Assembly: GCA_934276485.1 (NCBI GenBank)
Contig: CAKQTE010000138.1
Location: 1-6,539, forward strand
Length of the DNA stretch: 6,539 nt
Origin: an uncultured Spirochaetales bacterium
GTDB lineage: Bacteria > Spirochaetota > Spirochaetia > Sphaerochaetales > Sphaerochaetaceae
Reading direction: 5' to 3'
Shown: in pieces, positions 1 to 5,167 of the stretch
Numbering within the stretch: position 1 is the stretch's first letter
Layout of the letters: every line of letters begins with the position of its first letter
The notes under the pieces: model-generated
What the model was told of the DNA's origin: nothing
Databases searched by the model: none
The model's input: only the letters and a program-made list of their open reading frames with translations
Made by a program: the position numbers and the translations under genes

Positions 1-2
1 CT

Positions 3-104
3 TGGTATAAAACTCGCAACGAAAAGCAAAAAGGTGTTGATTGGCACTTTACGATGAAAGAAGCAAGAGTAAAGCTTAAGCATTTATACCCTGTAATTAT
101 CTAG
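3..104 (+). CDS. C-terminal end of an IS630-type transposase (partial, cut by left edge)
   Basis: The open frame enters from the left edge and stops at TAG 102-104, leaving 33 residues. The stretch DWHFTMKEARVKLKHLYP matches the usual tail of IS630/Tc1-mariner-type DDE transposases as I remember it (W-x-F-T-x-x-x-A-R-x-K-L-K-x-L-Y-P, at the very C-terminus). The catalytic DDE residues would lie outside the window, so whether the element is intact cannot be judged. No start codon or ribosome binding site is available. The family call rests on this short motif alone; it could also be a remnant of a decayed element. Confidence 0.55.
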   Translation, partial: WYKTRNEKQKGVDWHFTMKEARVKLKHLYPVII

Positions 105-123
105 TTTTAGTCGTTACAGGGTA
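87..123. repeat. 10-bp perfect inverted repeat across the transposase stop codon
   Basis: TACCCTGTAA at 87-96 is exactly repeated in inverted form as TTACAGGGTA at 114-123, with a 17-nt spacer that contains the stop codon. It can fold as a hairpin in RNA. No T-run follows at once, so it is not an obvious intrinsic terminator. It may protect the mRNA end or belong to the right end of the insertion element. The element's other end is outside the window, so this cannot be decided here. Confidence 0.5.
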
Positions 124-160
124 CTAGGTTAATCTTCTGATATCTTGTTTTTTAAACTAA

Positions 161-180
161 AAGCACCCGAAAGGGTGCTT
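161..180 (-). terminator. Rho-independent terminator of the redox operon
   Basis: AAGCACCC (161-168), a GAAA loop (169-172) and GGGTGCTT (173-180) form a perfect 8-bp stem. Read on the minus strand, the stem begins 9 nt after the TAG of the thioredoxin gene and runs into TTTTAGTTTAAAA. It is also the boundary between the operon and the transposase remnant. A plus-strand role is possible, but the downstream T-tract there (GCTTTATG) is poorer. Confidence 0.85.
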
Positions 181-188
181 GCTTTATG

Positions 189-1124
189 CTATAGGCTTTC
201 TGCTTGTAGTGCCATATTTATATAGTTTTCAAGCGTTTCTGCTTGTTTCTTGTTCGTAATTGCACCAACAATAGGATCTCCGATGATGTTTCCATAGCGA
301 TCAACTACATAAGTTGTTGGGTATGCAAAGATTTTCGATGTAAAATCTCCAGCCTCGCTATCTGATGCAAAATATACGTTTTGGTAATTTGCACCTTTCT
401 TTTCAAGAACATCCTTAGCTTCCTTTATCGCATCTTCCTGTCCATCAAGAGTGAATGTGTTGATACCAATAAGAGATCCTCCTTTTCCCTGGAGTTTCTT
501 ATTCAGTTCGTCTAACTCTGAAAGCTCTCCAACGCAAGGCTTGCAGGTTGTGAACCAGAAGTTGACAACAGTAACTGTATTCTTTCCAAATAGCTCATCG
601 CTATTGATGTCATTTCCATCCAAGTCCTTTCCAACAAAGGATGGGAATCTTTTCATCTTTGCGTTTTCTGCAGGAACACTCATATAGCCCTCATCAGAAG
701 ATAGCTTCATCTCCGGATATTTCTCTTCGAGCATTGCTAGCTTGTTCTCGATATCACGAATCTCTTCAGCGCTCTTTTTCAGGATTGCTAGCTCGTCAGA
801 TGTAAACTTATCTTTAGCGCTCTCGATTGTTCTAAGCAAGAACTCGCCATAGTTATTGCCAACGTTTGATAGAGCTAGGTTCTTATCTGCAGATAGATAA
901 ACCTTTTCCCAAAGGGAAGTATTATCTGAAAGAATAGCATTCTCCCTTTCCATGAGCTTGTTGTATTCGCTAACGCCTTCATCTGAGTTTTTTGCTTCAT
1001 CTTTTGCTGAAGCTTGAGTAGTAGTGCTCTTTGCCATATTCTCTTTTGCCTTGCATGATGAGAGTGTCATTGCAATCATTGCAATCAAGAGCAATGTAAT
1101 AATCAATTTAATTTGTCTTTTCAT
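189..1124 (-). CDS. TlpA/ResA-like thioredoxin-fold lipoprotein (extracytoplasmic thiol-disulfide oxidoreductase)
   Basis: This 311-residue protein has a lipoprotein signal: basic MKRQIK, a hydrophobic stretch at 7-20, and the lipobox LSSC with Cys24 as the predicted lipidation site. It is therefore expected on the outer face of the membrane. Residues 30-150 are a polar, Lys/Glu-rich, probably helical linker longer than in ordinary ResA/TlpA proteins. The thioredoxin-like domain spans about 158-305. It has the TlpA-type entry FPSF..KDLDGN, the strand VVNFWFTTCKPC with redox cysteines 194 and 197, and a cis-proline region FAYPTTYVVD (Pro269). It would reduce or exchange disulfides in exported proteins or haem-binding partners. 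It is the last gene of the operon. Its ATG lies inside the end of the upstream Fe-S gene (17-nt overlap), with GAAGGA 8 nt upstream of the ATG, which suggests translational coupling. Family assignment is firm; the substrate is unknown. Confidence 0.9.
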   Translation of the reverse strand: MKRQIKLIITLLLIAMIAMTLSSCKAKENMAKSTTTQASAKDEAKNSDEGVSEYNKLMERENAILSDNTSLWEKVYLSADKNLALSNVGNNYGEFLLRTIESAKDKFTSDELAILKKSAEEIRDIENKLAMLEEKYPEMKLSSDEGYMSVPAENAKMKRFPSFVGKDLDGNDINSDELFGKNTVTVVNFWFTTCKPCVGELSELDELNKKLQGKGGSLIGINTFTLDGQEDAIKEAKDVLEKKGANYQNVYFASDSEAGDFTSKIFAYPTTYVVDRYGNIIGDPIVGAITNKKQAETLENYINMALQAESL

Positions 1125-2028
1125 TTTTTATTTCCTTCTTTTTGATTTCCTTATTTTCTTTTCCTGTCCCAAAGCCATAGCTGTAGCTAATGGCATTCAC
1201 AGGACAAGCGTTTACGCACATACCGCATCTGATACACTCTGTGTGATTTGGAGACTTTGTCACATCAACATCCATCTTGCAAGCGCGAGCACAGCGTCCA
1301 CATGATACGCATCTATCTTGATCTACTTTCATCTGCAACAAAGATACTTTGTTCATGAGTGCATATAGTGCACCAAGTGGACAAATCCACTTACAAAATG
1401 GACGATAGAACACAATACTTAGTGCAATAACAACAATCAGGATTGTAAGCTTCCATGTAAATAGCGCACCTAGCGCGGATCTAATTCCTTCATTCACAAT
1501 TGAAAGAGGGATAGCTCCTTCTAGAACACCCTGTGGGCAAAGCCACTTGCAGAAGAATGGGTCTCCCATTCCTAGATCATTTACAACCAGAATTGGCAAT
1601 AGCACAACAAAGAACAATAGGACAAAGTACTTTATGTATGTTAATGCTTTAAGCTTCTTGGTTGAGAGTTTCTTTGATGGAATCTTATGCAAGAGTTCTT
1701 GGAACCATCCAAATGGACACAAGAATCCGCAGATAAATCGCCCAAGAAGAACTCCTAGCAGAATGAGAAAGCCTGTAATGTAGTAAGAGAACTTGAACTT
1801 CGAAGATCCTACTACTGCCTGGAATGCTCCGATAGGACATGCTCCCGTTGCTGCAGGACAAGAGTAGCAATTTAGCCCTGGAACACAAACACTCTTTCCT
1901 TTTCCTTTATATATTCCACCTTTGAGAAAATTAGGTAGGTGTATATTTGTGCAGAGTGTAGCTAATGCCTGGATCCAAGTTCTGAAGAATGCCAAACCAT
2001 GTGATTTACTTTTAAATTTCCTAGCCAA
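1108..2028 (-). CDS. Polytopic membrane 4Fe-4S protein, NapH/CcoG-like
   Basis: This is a membrane electron-transfer protein of about 306 residues, taking the TTG at 2028 as start. Motifs in order are C48-x5-C54-x2-C57-P-x5-C64-P; CGFLCP (C100, C104) at the end of a membrane segment; CKWLCP (C160, C164); CKWICP (C212, C216); then two ferredoxin motifs at 240-250 (CVSCGRCARAC, followed by K rather than P) and 265-276 (CIRCGMCVNACP). The second motif is a canonical 4Fe-4S site. Hydrophobic segments lie near 82-104, 130-149 and 192-211. A Lys/Glu-rich tail ends it. The likely role is to carry electrons from the cytoplasm into or across the membrane to the neighbouring thioredoxin. The start is uncertain: no ATG fits, and the frame stays open up to a stop at 2077-2079, allowing TTG 2067 (319 aa), GTG 2037 or TTG 2034. 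TTG 2028 gives an 8-nt overlap with the upstream gene, has GGAG 10 nt ahead, and yields a basic N-terminus (MARKFKSKS). Confidence 0.87.
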   Translation of the reverse strand: MARKFKSKSHGLAFFRTWIQALATLCTNIHLPNFLKGGIYKGKGKSVCVPGLNCYSCPAATGACPIGAFQAVVGSSKFKFSYYITGFLILLGVLLGRFICGFLCPFGWFQELLHKIPSKKLSTKKLKALTYIKYFVLLFFVVLLPILVVNDLGMGDPFFCKWLCPQGVLEGAIPLSIVNEGIRSALGALFTWKLTILIVVIALSIVFYRPFCKWICPLGALYALMNKVSLLQMKVDQDRCVSCGRCARACKMDVDVTKSPNHTECIRCGMCVNACPVNAISYSYGFGTGKENKEIKKKEIKNEKTN

Positions 2029-2173
2029 TTCCAACACACTCCAAACACAATTTGATCGCTTTACCAAGCACTGTTGCTACTTCGCCTCGATAGGCGCCAT
2101 AGCATACCATTGCAAGACCTAATACCAAGAGCACTACCTGTGCTGCTATCTTTTTTGAATTGCTTATTCTCAT
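2021..2173 (-). CDS. Small membrane CXXC protein, CD1871A-family-like
   Basis: This 50-residue protein begins with ATG 2173 and ends with TAG 2021-2023. It has a basic N-terminus (MRISNSKK), one hydrophobic segment (residues 9-27, AAQVVLLVLGLAMVCYGAY), the stretch RGEVATVLGKAIKLC, and a C-terminal CLECVGIG with Cys43 and Cys46. RGE-x5-KAI-x2-CLEC-x-GIG at the very end is the hallmark, as I recall it, of the small family named after CD1871A of C. difficile, usually encoded beside 4Fe-4S membrane proteins. GGGA sits 6 nt before the ATG. An in-frame ATG at 2200 lacks a ribosome site and lies inside the predicted -10, so it is unlikely. The gene leads the operon and overlaps the Fe-S gene. The CXXC may bind metal or act as a dithiol relay; neither is shown by the sequence. 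Confidence 0.82.
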   Translation of the reverse strand: MRISNSKKIAAQVVLLVLGLAMVCYGAYRGEVATVLGKAIKLCLECVGIG

Positions 2174-2195
2174 CTCAATTCCCTTTTTCTTTGTC

Positions 2196-2204
2196 AGCAT
2201 AGCA
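2196..2204 (-). promoter_or_regulatory. Extended -10 promoter element of the redox operon
   Basis: Read on the minus strand this is TGC-TATGCT, an extended -10 (TGn plus a hexamer with 4 of 6 consensus bases). At 17-bp spacing the -35 position would be CAAAGA (2219-2224), which is poor. The predicted start is near 2189-2190, giving a leader of about 16 nt before ATG 2173 with GGGA at 2183-2180 inside it. The weak -35 next to a palindrome suggests activator dependence. Confidence 0.45.
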
Positions 2205-2222
2205 CATGCGACATAAAGTCTT

Positions 2223-2244
2223 TGTTAAGATTCGAAAATTAACA
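2223..2244. promoter_or_regulatory. 22-bp near-perfect palindrome, candidate shared operator of the divergent promoters
   Basis: TGTTAA (2223-2228) and TTAACA (2239-2244) are exact inverted copies. Between them lies TTCGAA (2231-2236), itself a palindrome with the same centre, 2233.5. Only the base pairs 2229/2238 and 2230/2237 break the symmetry. The centre is 32.5 bp from the first base of the leftward -10 and 31.5 bp from that of the rightward -10, so it is placed equally for both promoters. It is a candidate site for the response regulator encoded next door, or for another dimeric regulator. Confidence 0.6.
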
Positions 2245-2261
2245 GGAATTTTATCTTTTTC

Positions 2262-2270
2262 TGCTATTAT
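2262..2270 (+). promoter_or_regulatory. Extended -10 promoter element of the two-component operon
   Basis: TGC-TATTAT is an extended -10 with 5 of 6 hexamer matches. The sequence at the usual -35 position (ACAGGA, 2242-2247) is poor and partly overlaps the palindrome. The predicted start near 2277 leaves a leader of about 13 nt carrying GGAGG (2281-2285) before ATG 2290. It also excludes the in-frame upstream ATG at 2206 from this transcript. Confidence 0.5.
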
Positions 2271-2289
2271 TGAAGAAGTTGGAGGCGAT

Positions 2290-2964
2290 ATGCACCTGTT
2301 GGTAGTAGAAGATGAGCGCGCTATGTGTGAGACAATTGTCAGAAGCCTTAAGCGTTTAGCATATAGTGTGGACTATTGTTATGATGGAGATGAAGCGATA
2401 GAGCTACTTGCTGTAGAACGCTATGATCTTGTGCTATTGGATCTTAACTTACCAGGCTCTGATGGCATGACTGTTCTTCGAACATTTCGTCAATCAGATT
2501 GGGAAACTCCTGTCTTGATTCTATCTGCTCGTGGAGAGGTTGAAGATAAGGTTGCAGGCTTGGATGCTGGTGCAAATGATTATATGGCAAAGCCATTTCA
2601 CCTAGCTGAGCTTGAAGCTCGGATCAGAAGCCTAACGCTCCGCCAATTCAAACAAAAGGATGTTGTTCTTACTTGTGGAAATCTATCATTTGATACAAGA
2701 GCAAGAGAAGCATCTGTAAATGGAGAAGTTTTATCTCTTACAAGAAAGGAAACTGGAATTCTTGAATATATGATGGTGCATCAAGCTCGTCCTGTAAGCC
2801 AAGAAGAGCTAATTGAACACGTGTGGGATAACAGTGTCGATAGCTTTAGCAATTCAATTAGAGTTCATATCTCAGCATTACGAAAGAAGCTTCGCTCCTC
2901 TCTTGGCTATGATCCTATTACAAATAGAATAGGTGAAGGCTATTTAATCGAAGGAAAGAAATGA
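2290..2964 (+). CDS. OmpR/PhoB-family DNA-binding response regulator
   Basis: This 224-residue cytoplasmic regulator has a receiver domain at about 1-115. The acidic pocket is E7/D8, the phospho-acceptor Asp51 lies in LVLLDLNLPGSDG, Ser79 is the switch hydroxyl, and Lys101-Pro102 is in MAKPFH. A winged-helix DNA-binding domain follows at about 126-222, with LSLTRKETGILEYMM, the recognition-helix part NSIRVHISALRKKL, and the wing GEGYLI. Length and layout are normal for the family. I chose ATG 2290 because GGAGG lies 4 nt upstream and MHLLVVEDE is the standard receiver start. An in-frame ATG at 2206 would add 28 atypical residues and lies in the divergent promoter. It overlaps the kinase gene by 4 nt, so the pair is translationally coupled. 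Target genes probably include the divergent redox operon, inferred from the shared palindrome. The signal is unknown. Confidence 0.95.
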   Translation: MHLLVVEDERAMCETIVRSLKRLAYSVDYCYDGDEAIELLAVERYDLVLLDLNLPGSDGMTVLRTFRQSDWETPVLILSARGEVEDKVAGLDAGANDYMAKPFHLAELEARIRSLTLRQFKQKDVVLTCGNLSFDTRAREASVNGEVLSLTRKETGILEYMMVHQARPVSQEELIEHVWDNSVDSFSNSIRVHISALRKKLRSSLGYDPITNRIGEGYLIEGKK

Positions 2965-4088
2965 TGAAGAAATTGTCTTTAAAGTGGCGTATCACACTTT
3001 TATCGGTCTTTTTGATAGCAATAACATCCAGCTCAATGATGTTACTTCTCTCTTCGTCTGGCATTCGCTATATGGACGTTATAGCTCAGTCTTTGCAAGA
3101 TTATACGATTAACGGGGAGCCTTCTTTCTTTGATCCAGATAATATCTCTCCAGACCAGGACTTTACTATTATCATTGATGGTGCTCAAAAAGGGTTCAAG
3201 GCAACAAATTGGATTATCATGATCGTTGTCACTGCTTTTGGCGGTGTTGTTGCTTATTTTGTTACAGGTTATGCCTTAAAGCCACTTAGAACATTTTCAT
3301 CTCAGGCAGAGTGTGTACAGATGAATAATCTAGGGGAAGTAAAGCTCAACGAAGATGTGATTCCTGAATTTGGAGAGCTATCAAAATCAATCAATGACAT
3401 GCTTGAGCGTTTGAATAATGGATTTATCGCACAGCGCCAATTTACAGGAAATGCAGCACACGAACTCAGGACGCCTCTTGCTTTGATGCAAGCTCAAGTC
3501 GAGCTGTTTGCTGCAGAATATCCTGATGTAAAACCAGAGACAGCAGAGTTCTTATCTCTTTTATCTGAACAGATAGAGAGGCTTACGGCAATGACTAAGA
3601 CACTGTTGGAGATGAGCAATTTGCAGCATGTCGAGAGAGATGATCGCATAGAGCTAGCCGATATGGTTGAAGAGATATTCACAGATCTAGAACCTGCTGC
3701 TGAAAGGAAGAATATTACACTCGAACAAGAAGGAGATGCGTCCATAGTCGGAAGCGACACTTTGATCTATCGCATGCTTTTTAACCTTACAGAGAATGCA
3801 ATCAAATATAATCGAGAAGGTGGATTAGTCAAAATAGTAATAGAAAAGGGTGAACGTGATGTTTCGATTCGCGTAATTGACAGTGGCATTGGCATCCCAA
3901 AAGAGTATCAAAAGAGTGTATTCCAGCCATTTTTCCGTGTAGATAAATCTAGAAGCAGACAATATGGAGGCGCGGGGTTGGGACTTTCTCTTGTGTGGGA
4001 GATTGTCTCTCTTCATAAAGGAAATATCTCTGTTGAAGAAAGTTCTGATAGCGGTACTACGATTCTTTTGAAATTGCCAAAGTGTTAG
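2961..4088 (+). CDS. Two-component sensor histidine kinase
   Basis: This 375-residue membrane kinase is the partner of the preceding regulator. The first membrane segment is about 11-33 and the second about 83-105. Between them is a short outside loop of some 50 residues, too small for a typical PAS or Cache sensor fold, so it may sense through the membrane or a partner protein. A HAMP-like region follows (KPLRTFSSQAE to about 155). The dimerisation domain carries the H-box HELRTPL with phospho-acceptor His167. The ATPase domain shows the N-box NLTENAIKY (Asn275, Asn279), the G1 box DSGIGIP (307-313), the F-box FQPFFRVDKS and the G2 box GGAGLGL (336-342). All catalytic motifs look intact. ATG 2961 and ATG 2964 are both possible starts, with AAGGA at 2951-2955. 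No terminator is visible after TAG 4086-4088. Confidence 0.94.
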   Translation: MMKKLSLKWRITLLSVFLIAITSSSMMLLLSSSGIRYMDVIAQSLQDYTINGEPSFFDPDNISPDQDFTIIIDGAQKGFKATNWIIMIVVTAFGGVVAYFVTGYALKPLRTFSSQAECVQMNNLGEVKLNEDVIPEFGELSKSINDMLERLNNGFIAQRQFTGNAAHELRTPLALMQAQVELFAAEYPDVKPETAEFLSLLSEQIERLTAMTKTLLEMSNLQHVERDDRIELADMVEEIFTDLEPAAERKNITLEQEGDASIVGSDTLIYRMLFNLTENAIKYNREGGLVKIVIEKGERDVSIRVIDSGIGIPKEYQKSVFQPFFRVDKSRSRQYGGAGLGLSLVWEIVSLHKGNISVEESSDSGTTILLKLPKC

Positions 4089-4110
4089 ATCTGATGCGAC
4101 TCTAGCATAG

Positions 4111-4139
4111 TGGAAAATATTTCTACAACGTTCTATCAT
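4111..4139 (+). promoter_or_regulatory. Candidate promoter directly before the YitT-type gene
   Basis: TGGAAA (4111-4116, 4 of 6 with TTGACA) is separated by exactly 17 bp from TATCAT (4134-4139, 5 of 6 with TATAAT). The expected transcription start is 4146-4147, which is the A of the YitT ATG or one base before it. The mRNA would then be leaderless, consistent with the absence of any ribosome site here. The match is moderate and such boxes arise by chance in A+T-rich DNA. Confidence 0.35.
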
Positions 4140-4146
4140 TGCAAAT

Positions 4147-5052
4147 ATGAAAGTCAAGTCGCTCTCTTTGTTTCATCGTGTCTCTGATTACATATACCTA
4201 ATACTAGGTCCATTTGTTGGTGCTTGTGCAATTGCTCTTTTCTACACTCCTGCAAAGATCTCAGGCGGTGGAGCTACAGGTGTCGGTACAATTTTCTTTT
4301 ACCTTTTTGGATTTGACCAAGGTATTGTCATGCTATGTGTAAACATTCCTTTGATTCTATTGGGAATGTATCACTTTGGTTTCAAGTACGGGATCAAGAC
4401 ATTAATTGGTTCAACTTTGTTGTCAGTTTGGACATCTGTAATTGGTATGCACACTGGCTACCAAGCAATTTTGGACGTATCAGATCCTGTAAATGTTCTT
4501 TTATGTGCAATATTTGGTGGAGTAATCATGGGAACAGGAATAGGACTGACGATGAAAAGTGGATGTAACACAGGCGGTTCTGATATCGTAAGCCAGATCA
4601 TCTCAAGTTGCACACCACTTAGCGTTGGAACAGTTTCATTTATGTTCAATGGAATAATCACACTTGCAGCTGGTATATTCTTGGGCATCAGACCAATGCT
4701 ATTTACTATCATTGCGATGTTTGTTTCCAGCCAAGTGATGAACTTCGTCGTTACTGGTATTGGTACGAATATGTCAAAGTCCGTATATGTTATTTCAGAC
4801 TATCATACGATTGAAATAAGCCGTAGGGTTATCGAAGAGCTAGGACGCTCTGGAACAATCTTTGAAGGAACTGGAATGTATACTGCAAAGACTCGTTCAA
4901 TGCTCTTGTGCTTGGTTCCTAACAACCAATTGCAGCAATTAGTTAATATCATCCACGAAGAGGATCCAACAGCTTTTGTATTTGTTAATGAAGCATTTGA
5001 GGTTCTAGGAAAGGGGTTTACACCTCTTAAGAAAGTGATATCTGAAGAATAA
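4147..5052 (+). CDS. YitT-family membrane protein (DUF161 plus DUF2179)
   Basis: This 301-residue integral membrane protein has about six hydrophobic segments (near 15-33, 50-76, 82-100, 114-136, 157-180, 183-206). It carries the two conserved glycine-rich motifs of the YitT family: TPAKISGGGATGVGT early and MKSGCNTGGSDIVSQ at about 136-150. A soluble C-terminal domain (about 215-295) matches the DUF2179 pattern: ISRRVIEELGRSGTIFEGTGMY, then AKTRSMLLCLV, ending NEAFEVLGKGF. Family length is normal. The biochemical function of the family is not established; transport is a guess. It lies 58 nt after the kinase gene on the same strand and may be cotranscribed, but a promoter-like sequence lies right before it. 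No Shine-Dalgarno sequence precedes ATG 4147, and a stop in frame at 4108-4110 rules out a much longer start. A terminator follows 5 nt after the stop. Confidence 0.92.
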   Translation: MKVKSLSLFHRVSDYIYLILGPFVGACAIALFYTPAKISGGGATGVGTIFFYLFGFDQGIVMLCVNIPLILLGMYHFGFKYGIKTLIGSTLLSVWTSVIGMHTGYQAILDVSDPVNVLLCAIFGGVIMGTGIGLTMKSGCNTGGSDIVSQIISSCTPLSVGTVSFMFNGIITLAAGIFLGIRPMLFTIIAMFVSSQVMNFVVTGIGTNMSKSVYVISDYHTIEISRRVIEELGRSGTIFEGTGMYTAKTRSMLLCLVPNNQLQQLVNIIHEEDPTAFVFVNEAFEVLGKGFTPLKKVISEE

Positions 5053-5057
5053 AGGAG

Positions 5058-5083
5058 AAGCTGGAGTTTTTTTGCTCCAGCTT
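5058..5083 (+). terminator. Rho-independent terminator after the YitT-type gene
   Basis: AAGCTGGAG (5058-5066) pairs perfectly with CTCCAGCTT (5075-5083), giving a 9-bp stem with an 8-nt T-rich loop. It starts 5 nt after the TAA stop. The tail (TTATGTTATCT) is only moderately U-rich. It could also stop leftward transcription arriving past the Fic gene. Confidence 0.75.
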
Positions 5084-5100
5084 TATGTTATCTAGCTAGA

Positions 5101-5160
5101 AAAACGTCGCAGGATGAAATGTTATGAGTCTTTATGTTTCAAGAAAGACCATATCCTGTG
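5101..5160 (-). terminator. Possible terminator-like nested hairpin after the Fic gene
   Basis: CGCAGGAT (5108-5115) pairs with ATCCTGTG (5153-5160), with one G-U pair. Inside it, GTCTTT (5128-5133) pairs with AAAGAC (5144-5149) around a 10-nt loop. On the minus strand the outer stem begins 7 nt after the Fic stop and is followed by ACG and a run of five T. It fits a terminator for the Fic gene, but the long interior makes it weaker than usual. Confidence 0.35.
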
Positions 5161-5167
5161 GTTATCC

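Noticed and set aside
1024..1305. Plus-strand frame antisense to the Fe-S and thioredoxin genes
   Set aside because: It runs opposite the conserved ferredoxin motifs and operon overlap, with no motif or start signal of its own.
2174..2200. Upstream in-frame ATG (2200) for the small CXXC gene
   Set aside because: The ATG is inside the predicted -10 hexamer and has no ribosome site, whereas ATG 2173 has GGGA at 6 nt.
2206..2289. In-frame N-terminal extension of the response regulator from ATG 2206
   Set aside because: It has no ribosome site, lies upstream of the predicted transcription start, covers the palindrome, and adds residues unlike any receiver domain. ATG 2290 with GGAGG is the better start.
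3494..4157. Minus-strand open frames opposite the histidine kinase
   Set aside because: They are antisense to a well-supported kinase with intact motifs, have no family features and no convincing ribosome sites.
4335..4712. Frames in other phases within the YitT-type gene
   Set aside because: They overlap a fully conserved membrane protein; their composition reflects the coding strand and shows no motif.
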